Below, in pieces: positions 1-7,979 of a stretch of DNA of 40,922 bases. Under the pieces are notes generated by a model. The model made no database searches. It was given only the letters and a program-made list of their open reading frames with translations, and was not told the DNA's origin. The stretch is from positions 1 to 40,922 of the forward strand of contig DASUKL010000133.1 in the NCBI GenBank assembly GCA_036278755.1, read 5' to 3'. The position numbers were made by a program, and so were the translations under genes. The first letter of the stretch is position 1; every line of letters begins with the position of its first letter. This DNA comes from DASUKL01 sp036278755. GTDB taxonomy: Bacteria > Chloroflexota > Limnocylindria > Limnocylindrales > CSP1-4.

Positions 1-94
1 ACCCGGAAGCCCCTGAGGACGCTTCTCCACTTGCGGGCAGCGAACTCTCCGGCCTGACGGGACTTTCATGGACCCGGACGCCCCTGAGGACGCT
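1..94. repeat. 71-bp direct repeat with an inverted-repeat box, upstream of leuC
   Basis: The first 23 bases recur almost exactly at 72-94 (one mismatch), a period of 71. Between them, at 31-44, lies TTGCGGGCAGCGAA, whose reverse complement TTCGCTGCCCGCAA matches the box of the 72-bp arrays at 5333-5706 and 24638-24875. The array may continue to the left, outside the window. No gene is visible before leuC. Confidence 0.6.
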
Positions 95-180
95 CGGCCG
101 GCAGCTCGCCGGGGCCCGCCGTGCCGACGGTCGGCCGAAAGACGCCGGGGCGGACCGTCGGCCGGAAGCCCGCCCTGTGC

Positions 181-186
181 TAGCGT
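181..186 (+). promoter_or_regulatory. -10 element TAGCGT of leuC
   Basis: TAGCGT fits the TANNNT consensus and lies 10 nt before the ATG at 197, which would give a leader of only a few bases. It matches the leaderless geometry seen at many other genes here. No clear -35 element was found. Confidence 0.5.
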
Positions 187-196
187 TGTGGCTCCC

Positions 197-1765
197 ATGG
201 AAGCGCAGCGCGGCCAGCCCGCACCCCCCGCAGCCGAGCCCACCGCCGAGCCCCAGGCCGGCCCCGTGTCCGCCACGGCACTCGCAGACGCGACGGACCT
301 TGCCGCGCGGCCCGGGACCCTCGAAGAGACGACGCGGCCCAGGACCCTCGTGGAGAAGATCTGGGACGAGCACGTCGTGGCCCAGGACGAGGGCGCGCCC
401 GCGGTGCTGGCCATCGACCTCCATCTCGTCCACGAGGTGACCAGCCCCCAGGCCTTCACCGGCCTCCGCGAACGCGGCCTGCGGGTGCCCCATCCCGAAC
501 GGACCGTGGCCACCGCCGATCACAGCGTCCCCACCCACGACCGCGGCCTGCCGATCATCGACCAGATGGCGGCCTACCAGGTGGCCCAGCTGGCCCGCAA
601 CTGCGAGGAGTTCGGCATCCCCCTCCACGGGCTCGGGTCGGAGTATCAGGGCATCGTCCATGTGATCGGCCCCGAGCTCGGCCTGACGCAGCCCGGGATG
701 ACCATCGTGTGCGGCGATTCCCACACCGCGACCCACGGCGCCTTCGGGGCCCTGGCCTTCGGCATCGGCACGAGCGAGGTCGAGATGGTCCTCGCGAGCC
801 AGTGCCTCCTCCAGCGCCAGCCCAAGACCTACGAGGTCCGGGTCGACGGCCGCCTCGCTGTCGGCGTGACGGCCAAGGACATCATCCTGGCCCTCATCGC
901 CCGCATCGGCATCGGCGGTGGCACCGGCCACGTCTTCGAGTACACCGGCGAGGCCATCCGCGCCCTGACCATGGAACAGCGGATGACGATCTGCAATATG
1001 AGCATCGAAGGTGGTGCGCGGGCCGGCCTCATCGCCCCCGACGAGACCACCTTTGCCTACGTCCACGGGCGTCGCCACGCCCCCAGCGGCGCCGCCTGGG
1101 ACGCGGCGGTCGAACGCTGGCGCCAGCTCCCCTCCGACGAGGGAGCCGTCTACGACGCCTCGATCACGCTCGATGCCTCCGTCCTGGAGCCGATGGTGAC
1201 CTACGGCACGAACCCGGGCATGGGCATCCCCATCAGCGGCCGTGTGCCCAGCCCCGAAGGGGCCGCCGACCCCGGCCACCGGCGGGCCCTCGAGCAGGCC
1301 CTGACCTATATGGACCTCAAGCCCGGTCAGTCGATCCTGGGCCAGCGTCTGGACGTCGTCTTCATCGGCTCCTGCACGAACAGCCGGATCGGCGATCTCC
1401 GCCAGGCGGCGGACGTGCTCCGAGGCAGGCACGTGGCCGATGGCCTGCGGGTCATGGTCGTGCCCGGCAGCCAGCAGGTGAAGGCCCAGGCCGAGCACGA
1501 GGGGCTGGCCGACGTCTTCCGGGCGGCGGGGGCCGACTGGCGCGAATCGGGCTGCTCGATGTGCATCGCCATGAACGGCGATGAGCTGCGGCCCGGCCAG
1601 TACGCGCTCTCGACCAGCAACCGCAACTTCGAAGGGCGCCAGGGCAAGGGCGGCCGGACGCTCCTGGCCTCGCCTCTCACCGCTGCGGTGAGCGCCATCC
1701 ATGGCGTGGTCAGCGATCCTCGTCTCGAGCTGGACCGCGAGCCTGCCACGGTGGACGGACGCTGA
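197..1765 (+). CDS. leuC: 3-isopropylmalate dehydratase large subunit
   Basis: LeuC forms with LeuD the [4Fe-4S] isomerase that interconverts 2- and 3-isopropylmalate in leucine synthesis. The aconitase-type core is intact: TLVEKIWDEHVV near the start, the substrate-loop word CGDSHTATHGAFG, and the cluster cysteines in GSCTNSR and GCSMC. The ATG at 197 is preferred because a -10 hexamer lies just before it; the frame is open upstream to 68. Even from 197 there are about 50 proline/alanine-rich residues before the usual N-terminus, so a later start (for example GTG 266) is possible. leuD follows 2 nt after the stop, so the two subunits are surely co-transcribed. leuA and leuB are not in the window. 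Confidence 0.95.
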   Translation: MEAQRGQPAPPAAEPTAEPQAGPVSATALADATDLAARPGTLEETTRPRTLVEKIWDEHVVAQDEGAPAVLAIDLHLVHEVTSPQAFTGLRERGLRVPHPERTVATADHSVPTHDRGLPIIDQMAAYQVAQLARNCEEFGIPLHGLGSEYQGIVHVIGPELGLTQPGMTIVCGDSHTATHGAFGALAFGIGTSEVEMVLASQCLLQRQPKTYEVRVDGRLAVGVTAKDIILALIARIGIGGGTGHVFEYTGEAIRALTMEQRMTICNMSIEGGARAGLIAPDETTFAYVHGRRHAPSGAAWDAAVERWRQLPSDEGAVYDASITLDASVLEPMVTYGTNPGMGIPISGRVPSPEGAADPGHRRALEQALTYMDLKPGQSILGQRLDVVFIGSCTNSRIGDLRQAADVLRGRHVADGLRVMVVPGSQQVKAQAEHEGLADVFRAAGADWRESGCSMCIAMNGDELRPGQYALSTSNRNFEGRQGKGGRTLLASPLTAAVSAIHGVVSDPRLELDREPATVDGR

Positions 1766-1767
1766 CG

Positions 1768-2388
1768 ATGGCCGAGCCCTACGACACGTTCAGCAGCCGG
1801 CTCATCCCCTTCCCCAAGGAGAATGTCGACACCGATCAGATCATCCCCGCCCGCTTCCTCAAGACGACCGACCGCTGGGGCCTGGGCGAGGCGCTCTTCG
1901 CCGACTGGCGCTTCGACGACGAGGGCGAGCCGATCGGCGACTTCGTGCTCAACCATCCGGCCATGCAGGGCCGTCACATCCTGCTGGCCGGCGACAACTT
2001 CGGCTGCGGCAGCTCCCGTGAGCACGCCCCCTGGGCCCTCACCGCGTGGGGCGTGCGGGCCATCCTCTCGACCTCGTTCGCCGACATCTTCCGGGCCAAC
2101 GCGCTGAAGAACGGGCTCCTGCCGATCGTCGTGGATCCCGACACCCACCGGGCCCTGTTCGAGCTGGCGGCCCGCGATCCGGAGGCCGAGCTGACGGTGG
2201 ACCTCGAGGCCCAGGTGGTCCATCTCCCGAGCGACGTGGATCTGCCCTTCGAGATCGACCCCTTCGCCCGGCGCATGCTCCTGGCCGGGACCGACGAGAT
2301 GGGCTACCTGCGCTCCAAGGCCCAGGCCATCGCCGCGTGGGAGGCGAACCACCCGGCCCGCGTCGATACCCTGGCCGGACCGGCCTGA
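1768..2388 (+). CDS. leuD: 3-isopropylmalate dehydratase small subunit
   Basis: This 206-residue swivelling-domain subunit completes the LeuCD isomerase. The family words are present: FPKENVDTDQIIPARFLK near the N-terminus and GDNFGCGSSREHAPWAL in the middle, which contributes to the substrate pocket. Length is normal for bacterial LeuD. The ATG lies 2 nt after the leuC stop, so translation is probably coupled. A run of inverted repeats overlaps and follows its 3' end and may end the leuCD transcript. Confidence 0.95.
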   Translation: MAEPYDTFSSRLIPFPKENVDTDQIIPARFLKTTDRWGLGEALFADWRFDDEGEPIGDFVLNHPAMQGRHILLAGDNFGCGSSREHAPWALTAWGVRAILSTSFADIFRANALKNGLLPIVVDPDTHRALFELAARDPEAELTVDLEAQVVHLPSDVDLPFEIDPFARRMLLAGTDEMGYLRSKAQAIAAWEANHPARVDTLAGPA

Positions 2389-2426
2389 TCCGGCTCGAGC
2401 ATCGGGGCCGAGCCACCACCGGCTCG
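2373..2426 (+). terminator. Inverted repeats at the end of leuD, possible terminator
   Basis: GGCCGG-a-CCGGCC (2373-2385) overlaps the last leuD codons. Then GGCTCG (2392-2397), CGAGCC (2409-2414) and GGCTCG (2421-2426) follow, so the middle segment can pair with either neighbour. There is no U-tract. The position between leuD and the next promoter suits a terminator, but short GC-rich palindromes are common in such DNA. Confidence 0.3.
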
Positions 2427-2438
2427 ACGGCGCCGGGG

Positions 2439-2444
2439 TAGCCT
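2439..2444 (+). promoter_or_regulatory. -10 element TAGCCT, leaderless geometry
   Basis: TAGCCT ends 6 nt before the GTG at 2451. A transcription start 7 nt after the hexamer falls on the first base of that GTG, so the mRNA is predicted to lack a leader. No Shine-Dalgarno sequence is present, in agreement. Confidence 0.65.
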
Positions 2445-2450
2445 GCGCCG

Positions 2451-3632
2451 GTGAATCCGTTCGACCTGCTGGTCGTCCTCATCGTCGTGGTCGGCGTCCT
2501 CGTCGGCTTCCGCTCGGGGGTCCTGACCCAGGCCCTGGGCCTGGCCGGGGCTGCGCTGGGGGTCATCGTCCTCATCGTCGCGGGACCCACCCTCCAGCCG
2601 TTGCTGGTCCAGTACGACCAGCCCGTGCGGGCCATCCTGGCCCTCGGCGGCGCCTTCTTCGTCGTGGCCGCCGGCGACGCCCTCGGCTCGACCCTCGGAG
2701 CCATCCTGGCCCAGGGGGCCCGAGGCACACCGCTGCAGTGGCTCGACCGGGGCGGGGGCGCGCTGTTCGGCTTCGGTCAGGGTGTCGTCATCTCCTGGCT
2801 CGTGGCCGGTCTCGTGGCGACCGGGCCCTTCCCGGCCATGGCCGGCCAGGCCCAGCGCTCGCGGATCGTCCGGGGGATGCTCACCGTGCTGCCCCCGCCC
2901 GGCGACGTCCTGGGCGAGCTCGGCGAGCTGCTCGACGCGTCCGGCTTCCCCGAGGTCTTCGTCGGGCTCGAGCCAGCCCCGGCCGCCCCGGCGCCCCTGC
3001 CCGATCAGGGCCAGGCCCAGGCCATCGGCCGCTTCGCCGCCGGGGGCGTCGTGCGGGTCCAGTCGCCGGCCTGCGGCAAGGTCCTCGTGGGCACCGGCTT
3101 CGCCGTCCGGCCGGGGTACGTCGTCACGAACGCCCATGTCGTCGCGGGCGCCGAGCGGACCACCGTCCGCTCTGACACGACGGGCGCCCAGGTCGAAGCC
3201 CACGTCGTCTACTTCGACCCCGAGCTCGACGTGGCCCTCCTGACCGTGGGCTCGCTCCCGCTCACGCCGCTCCAGCTGGCCACGGCCGCGCCGGCGACCG
3301 GCACGATCGGCGCCGCCCTCGGCCACCCCGAAGGCGCCGCCCTGACCATCGCCCCGGCGGCCGTCTCGGCCCGACTCCGAGCCCGCGGACGCGACCTGTA
3401 CGGCAAGCGTATCGTGACCCGGGACGTCCTCGAGCTCCATGCCTCGATCGTGCCGGGCGATTCCGGCGGCCCCCTGGTCCTGGCCGACGGGACGGTGGGC
3501 GGCCTGATCTTCGCCGACTCACGCACCGAGACGGACGTCGGCTATGCCCTCGACCCGGCTGCCGTGGCGGTCGACGTCCAGGCCGGCGTCGGCCGCACCA
3601 CGCCGGCCGACGTGGGCCCCTGCCTTCCCTGA
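2451..3632 (+). CDS. MarP-like membrane-anchored serine protease (CvpA + trypsin-like domain)
   Basis: The 393-residue protein starts with a CvpA/colicin-V-production-type region of about four hydrophobic segments (residues 5-50, 60-90, 105-125). A trypsin-like protease domain fills residues 190-390. The catalytic triad is visible: H229 in VVTNAHVV, D260 in LDVALL and S338 in VPGDSGGPLV. This is the architecture of mycobacterial MarP, a periplasm-facing protease needed for acid tolerance; a similar envelope-stress role here is inference. The GTG at 2451 is chosen because TAGCCT lies exactly 6 nt upstream. The TauE/SafE permease gene follows 15 nt after the stop and may share the transcript. 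Confidence 0.88.
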   Translation: MNPFDLLVVLIVVVGVLVGFRSGVLTQALGLAGAALGVIVLIVAGPTLQPLLVQYDQPVRAILALGGAFFVVAAGDALGSTLGAILAQGARGTPLQWLDRGGGALFGFGQGVVISWLVAGLVATGPFPAMAGQAQRSRIVRGMLTVLPPPGDVLGELGELLDASGFPEVFVGLEPAPAAPAPLPDQGQAQAIGRFAAGGVVRVQSPACGKVLVGTGFAVRPGYVVTNAHVVAGAERTTVRSDTTGAQVEAHVVYFDPELDVALLTVGSLPLTPLQLATAAPATGTIGAALGHPEGAALTIAPAAVSARLRARGRDLYGKRIVTRDVLELHASIVPGDSGGPLVLADGTVGGLIFADSRTETDVGYALDPAAVAVDVQAGVGRTTPADVGPCLP

Positions 3633-3647
3633 GCGGCAGACCGGTCA

Positions 3648-4382
3648 GTGGCTCCCGTCAATCCTGGGCAGGCCCTGCTCGTCCTCGTCGCCGCGCTCGT
3701 GGCCAGCACCCTGGCCGCCGTGGCCGGCTTCGGGGGAGCGGCCGTCCTGCTCCCCGTGTTGACGGCAGTCTTCGGCATCCGGGAGGCCATCCCCATCCTG
3801 ACCGTGGCCCAGCTCATCGGCAACGGCAGCCGGGCCTGGTTCAATCGGGGCCAGCTCGACCTGGCCGTGGTGGGCTGGTTCGCCCTGGGCGCCGTGCCCC
3901 TGGCCTTCCTCGGCGGGCTCGTCTTCTCCGGCGCCCCGGTCGGCCTCCTGACCCGCCTGCTGGGCCTCTTCCTCCTCCTCGTCGTGGCCTGGCGCCACCT
4001 CCGCCCCGGTCCGCCGGCCCGGCCGCCGCTGCGGGGCTTCACCCTGATCGGGGGCGGCTTCGGCTTCCTCTCCGCCCTGCTTGGGAGCGTGGGGCCGCTC
4101 ATGGCGCCCTTCTTCCTGGCCTACGGCCTGACGCGCGGGGCCTACATCGGCACGGAGGCCCTCTCCACGGTGGTGATGCACGTCTTCAAGCTCATCGCCT
4201 ACGGCGGCACGGCCGTCCTGACCCCCGAGGGCGCGGCCATCGGCCTGGCCCTGGGCCCGGTCATGATCTTCGGTTCGTTCGCCGGCAAGCGCATCGTGGA
4301 CCGCCTCCCCGAACGGGTCTTCGTGGCCATCATCGAGCTCGTCCTGATCGTCGCCGGCCTGGGCTTCCTCATCGGGGGGTAG
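3648..4382 (+). CDS. TauE/SafE family membrane permease
   Basis: The 244-residue protein is almost entirely hydrophobic, with about eight predicted membrane spans. It has the glycine-rich N-terminal words of the TauE/SafE (PF01925) family (AAVAGFGGAAVLLPVL, then TVAQLIGNGSRAWFN). Members move sulfite, organosulfonates or other small anions across the membrane, but the substrate cannot be read from sequence. The start is a GTG 15 nt after the protease stop. There is no thiosulfate or sulfonate gene nearby to narrow the role. Confidence 0.85.
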   Translation: MAPVNPGQALLVLVAALVASTLAAVAGFGGAAVLLPVLTAVFGIREAIPILTVAQLIGNGSRAWFNRGQLDLAVVGWFALGAVPLAFLGGLVFSGAPVGLLTRLLGLFLLLVVAWRHLRPGPPARPPLRGFTLIGGGFGFLSALLGSVGPLMAPFFLAYGLTRGAYIGTEALSTVVMHVFKLIAYGGTAVLTPEGAAIGLALGPVMIFGSFAGKRIVDRLPERVFVAIIELVLIVAGLGFLIGG

Positions 4383-4751
4383 GAGGGCCGTCTGCGGCGC
4401 TGCATCAGCTGCGCTGACATCCTTCAGTTGCGGCGATGACTGAGGGTGCGCCCGATGTCCTCAGGTCCGCCAACGTCCTCAGCTGCGCCGAGGTCCTCAT
4501 CGACGGCGATCACTGAGCGTGCTCAGAACCGCCCGTGACCGTGCATGATGCATCGCCCCACGTGCACCCTGAGCGCAGCTTCCTGCACGCTCGTGGCGAT
4601 GCTCACGACTGCTGGTGATGACCCAGCCTGGACTTGGGCCCGATGGCCGGCGCGACCGGCTGACCGACCCGTCTTTCGCCGGTCCGACCCAGTTCGACGG
4701 CACGATCTGGGAGTGGTTCACCCTGCCACGAGGCTGACGCTGGCCGTGCGC
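4383..4751. other. Intergenic region with faint repeats, no supported gene
   Basis: No open frame here has a recognisable product. The first 150 bases contain recurring GTCCTCA/CTGAG words. One 18-bp segment, GGCGATGACTGAGGGTGC at 4432, returns with three changes at 4505, a spacing of 73. This is weak evidence for a decayed repeat of about 72 bp. Confidence 0.5.
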
Positions 4752-4757
4752 TAGGCT
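4752..4757 (+). promoter_or_regulatory. -10 element TAGGCT of the cyclophilin gene
   Basis: TAGGCT lies 37 bases upstream of the GTG at 4794 and predicts a transcript start near 4764. In contrast to most promoters here this gives a real leader of about 30 nt. The leader carries a strong Shine-Dalgarno sequence AGGAGG at 4784-4789, four bases before the GTG, which decides the start. Confidence 0.55.
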
Positions 4758-4793
4758 GGGCGGATCAGCTGAGACATGAACCCAGGAGGCACC

Positions 4794-5300
<507 letters not shown>

Positions 5301-5332
5301 ACGACCCCCCGGGCCGGGTCCGTCCGACCGGG

Positions 5333-5706
5333 TTCGCTGCCAGCGAATGATTCATCGGCGGACGCCAGGAGAGGATCACCCTGGCCCCGTGGCCAGGCGC
5401 ACGTTCGCTGCCAGCGAATGGTTCGTCACCCAAAGCTCGGAAGCGACCGCCGTGGTGCCGATCCGACGGGGCACGTTTGCTGCCAGCGAATGGTTCGTCA
5501 CCCAAAGCTCGGAGGAGACCGCCGTGGTGCCGATCGCACGGGGCACGTCTGCTACCAGCGAATGGTTCGTCACCCAAAGCCCGGAAGCGACCACCGTGGT
5601 GCCGATCCCACGGGGCACGTCTGCTACCAGCGAATGCGATCGGCCTCTCGTCGTCCTTCGGACTCGATGGAGCATCTAGCGCCTCCGGTCATTCGCTGCG
5701 AGCGAA
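5333..5706 (-). repeat. 72-bp tandem repeat array with palindromic TTCGCT boxes (locus 1)
   Basis: Boxes lie at 5333-5347, 5404-5418, 5476-5490, 5548-5562, 5620-5634 and 5692-5706, spaced 71, 72, 72, 72 and 72. The 5333 and 5404 boxes are the perfect palindrome TTCGCTGCCAGCGAA; the next three have drifted; the last is TTCGCTGCGAGCGAA. The 57 bases between the middle boxes are nearly identical from copy to copy, and the flanks diverge. Read on the minus strand each unit runs box, then a GTGCC-type word, then the spacer. Because 72 is a multiple of three, several frames stay open through the array, but none has codon preference, a start site or a known product. The locus sits between two co-directional genes. 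Confidence 0.92.
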
Positions 5707-5800
5707 CACCGAAGGCCGCTTCGGCGGCCCCTGGCATCGCCGTGATCCGTTCGCCGCGATCCATTTGCTGGGCGCGAACGAAGCAGGCGGCTGGGGCCTC

Positions 5801-6340
5801 GTGAGCCGCCGGCCGGCGGGGCTCGCGGTCCGCGTCGAGCGCGCCGGCGATGCGGGCGAGGCGGCCGCCATCCAGGCGGTCCACCTGGCGGCCTTCCCGA
5901 GCAGCGCCGAGGCGGACCTCGTCGAGGCCATCCGCGCGTCGGCCGCATTCGTGCCCCAGCTGTCGATCGTGGCCAGCCTCGACGAGGCGATCGTGGGCCA
6001 CATCCTGCTGAGCTACGTCACCCTCGATACCGGCGGCGGGGCCGAGGAGGTCCTCGAGCTGGCGCCCATGGCCGTCACGCCCGAGCACCAGGGCGAGGGC
6101 ATCGGCTCGGCCCTCGTCGTGGCCGGCCTCGACGCGGCCGAGATCCGTGAGGAGCCCCTGGTCCTGGTCCTGGGCCACCCCTGGTTCTACCCGCGCTTCG
6201 GGTTCCGCCCCTCCACGGCGTACGGCATCGTCCCGCCCCGCCCCGTGCCGGAGGCGACCTTCATGGTCAAGCCCCTGACCACCTACCGCAGCGCGCTCCG
6301 CGGCCGGGTGATCCTGCCGCCCGTCTTCGAGGGCGTCTAG
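5801..6340 (+). CDS. GNAT family N-acetyltransferase
   Basis: The 179-residue protein has the acyl-CoA-binding motif of GNAT enzymes, MAVTPEHQGEGIGSALV, followed by HPWFYPRFGFRPS, as in the YhbS-like acetyltransferases. The acceptor is unknown. The frame is open far upstream into the repeat array. The GTG at 5801 is chosen because the GNAT fold begins a few residues later (LAVRVERAGDAGEAAAIQ) and the upstream part reads through repeats. No clear Shine-Dalgarno or -10 element marks this start, so it is tentative. The NUDIX gene begins one base after its stop. Confidence 0.82.
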   Translation: MSRRPAGLAVRVERAGDAGEAAAIQAVHLAAFPSSAEADLVEAIRASAAFVPQLSIVASLDEAIVGHILLSYVTLDTGGGAEEVLELAPMAVTPEHQGEGIGSALVVAGLDAAEIREEPLVLVLGHPWFYPRFGFRPSTAYGIVPPRPVPEATFMVKPLTTYRSALRGRVILPPVFEGV

Positions 6341-6341
6341 G

Positions 6342-6941
6342 GTGCCCCGAAGCCCGAGCTCTCACGTCCAGCCGGCTCCCCTCGCCCAGCCGGGCCCCAG
6401 GCCCCAGCGGGCCCGAGTCAGCGCCGGGCTCCTCCTCTACCGCCGGGTGTCGGAGTCCACGCCCGCGCCGTCCCCTGGGGCGCCCGCGCCCCTGAGCGCG
6501 CTCGGGTCCGGCGTCGATGGCCTGGAAGTCCTCATCGGCCATCCCGGCGGCCCGTTCTTCGTGCGCCGCGACGAGGACACGTGGTCGATCCCCAAGGGCG
6601 AGGTCGAGGCCGACGAGCCCCTGGAGGCCGTGGTCGAGCGCGAGTTCGCTGAGGAGACTGGCCACCCCGCCCCGCCGCCGCCCTGGCTGGCCCTGGGGTC
6701 CATCGTCCAGAAGGGTGGCAAGCAGGTCTGGGCCTGGGCCGCCGAGGGTGACCTCGACCCGGACACGGCCCACAGCAACACCTTCGAGCTCGAGTGGCCG
6801 CCGCGCTCCGGCCGCACGATCGAGGTCCCGGAGCTGGACCGCCTGGGCTGGTTCAGCCCCCAGGAGGCCCGCCGCCATCTCAAGGAGTCGCAGTGGCCGT
6901 TCCTCGACCGTTTGGAGGAGCTGCTCGCCGCGCTACGATGA
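6342..6941 (+). CDS. NUDIX hydrolase
   Basis: The 199-residue protein carries a full NUDIX box at residues 86-107, including REFAEETG with the metal-binding glutamates. NUDIX enzymes cleave nucleoside diphosphates linked to another group. The words WSIPKGEVEADEP recall the Ap4A/diadenosine-polyphosphate branch, but the substrate is not certain. Residues 38-58 are a proline/alanine-rich insertion inside the first part of the fold. The GTG start lies one base after the upstream stop, so the two genes are coupled. The 3' end contains the promoter of the nitrilase gene. Confidence 0.87.
   Translation: MPRSPSSHVQPAPLAQPGPRPQRARVSAGLLLYRRVSESTPAPSPGAPAPLSALGSGVDGLEVLIGHPGGPFFVRRDEDTWSIPKGEVEADEPLEAVVEREFAEETGHPAPPPPWLALGSIVQKGGKQVWAWAAEGDLDPDTAHSNTFELEWPPRSGRTIEVPELDRLGWFSPQEARRHLKESQWPFLDRLEELLAALR
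6912..6939 (+). promoter_or_regulatory. Promoter of the nitrilase gene, inside the NUDIX 3' end
   Basis: TTGGAG (6912-6917) and TACGAT (6934-6939) are separated by 16 bases and form a recognisable -35/-10 pair. The hexamer ends 6 nt before the GTG at 6946, so the transcript should start on the start codon. This is the best -35 element I found among the leaderless promoters. Confidence 0.6.
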
Positions 6942-6945
6942 CCGG

Positions 6946-7977
6946 GTGCCCCGCCGGACCCGCCAGGACGACCATCCCCACCGCGTCGCGATCGTCCAGC
7001 GCCCGCCGGTCCTCCTCGACCGTGCCGCGACGCTGAAGCGGGCCGCGGAGGCCGTCGCCGAGGCGGCCGCCGCCGGCGCCCACTTGGCCCTCTTCGCCGA
7101 GGCCTATGTCCCCGGCTACCCGGAATGGATCTGGCGCCTCCGACCGGCCGACGACGGCCGGCTCGTGGGCGAGCTCCACGCCCGCCTCCTGGCCGAGGCC
7201 GTGGACCTCGAGGCCGGCGGGCTGGGCCGCCTCCAGCAAGCCGCCGCGCGGCATCACCTGACGGTCGCCATCGGCGTCCAGGAGCTCGACGCCCGCTACA
7301 GCCGGGCGACCCTCTTCAGCACCTTCGTGATCATCGGCCCGGACGGCACGATCCTCCGCCGCCACCGCAAGCTCATGCCCACCAACCCGGAGCGGATGGT
7401 CTGGGGCCTGGGTGACGGGGCTGACCTGGAGCCGGCCGAGACGCCCGCCGGCCGCCTCGGCGGGCTCGTCTGCTGGGAGAACTACATGCCCCTGGCCCGC
7501 TACGCGCTGTACGCCGGCGGCGTCCAGCTCTACCTGGCCCCCACCTGGGACGCCGGCGAGACCTGGCTGGCCACGATGCGCCACATCGCGGCCGAGGGCC
7601 GCTGTTGGGTCCTCGGCGCGGGCATGGCCCTGCGGGGCCAGGATGCGGCGCCCGACCTGCCGGGCCGAGACCAGCTCTACCCCGATCCCGATGCCTGGCT
7701 GAACCCCGGCGACTCGGCCGTCGTGGCCCCCGGCGGCCGCATCGTCGCTGGGCCGCTCCACGAGGGGGTAGGCCTCCTCGTCGCCGACTGCGATCCGGCC
7801 GCTGCCACGGCCGCCCATCGGACGCTCGACGTGGCCGGCCACTACGCTCGGCCCGATGTCTTCCAGCTGACCGTCGACCGCCACCGCCGCCCCTTGCTCG
7901 AGGTCGACGACGCAGCCCGGGCCGGCGAACGGCCCCTGGCCGGCGGGTCGCCCCCCGTCGGCGAACCGCCGCGCTGA
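6946..7977 (+). CDS. Nitrilase (carbon-nitrogen hydrolase superfamily)
   Basis: The enzyme converts nitriles to acids and ammonia. The Glu-Lys-Cys triad is present: E52 in LALFAEAYVPGYP, K142 in RRHRKLMPTNPER and C176 in GGLVCWENYMPLAR. The CWENYMPLAR word is typical of true nitrilases, including aliphatic and arylaceto-types, rather than amidases or carbamoylases. At 343 residues the length fits the family. The GTG at 6946 is set by the promoter geometry (TACGAT exactly 6 nt before it) and by the absence of a homologous segment upstream. The natural substrate is unknown. A broken DUF4440 gene follows 2 nt after the stop. Confidence 0.9.
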   Translation: MPRRTRQDDHPHRVAIVQRPPVLLDRAATLKRAAEAVAEAAAAGAHLALFAEAYVPGYPEWIWRLRPADDGRLVGELHARLLAEAVDLEAGGLGRLQQAAARHHLTVAIGVQELDARYSRATLFSTFVIIGPDGTILRRHRKLMPTNPERMVWGLGDGADLEPAETPAGRLGGLVCWENYMPLARYALYAGGVQLYLAPTWDAGETWLATMRHIAAEGRCWVLGAGMALRGQDAAPDLPGRDQLYPDPDAWLNPGDSAVVAPGGRIVAGPLHEGVGLLVADCDPAAATAAHRTLDVAGHYARPDVFQLTVDRHRRPLLEVDDAARAGERPLAGGSPPVGEPPR

Positions 7978-7979
7978 GC

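Noticed and set aside
1327..2352. Long minus-strand frames opposite leuC/leuD, and similar long antisense frames elsewhere
   Set aside because: High GC at third codon positions opens the opposite strand. Their products are low-complexity and no family is recognisable, whereas the plus-strand genes are certain.
4545..4754. 69-codon open frame before the cyclophilin gene
   Set aside because: No ribosome site, no hydrophobic or domain pattern, and it runs into the cyclophilin promoter.
5347..5679. Open frames through the 72-bp array coding for 24-residue repeats on both strands
   Set aside because: The period is a multiple of three, so any frame without a stop in one unit stays open. There is no start signal, no family and equal openness on both strands.
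5333..5706. CRISPR array
   Set aside because: The stretches between boxes are near-identical copies rather than unique spacers, the boxes are only 15 bases, and no cas gene is present.
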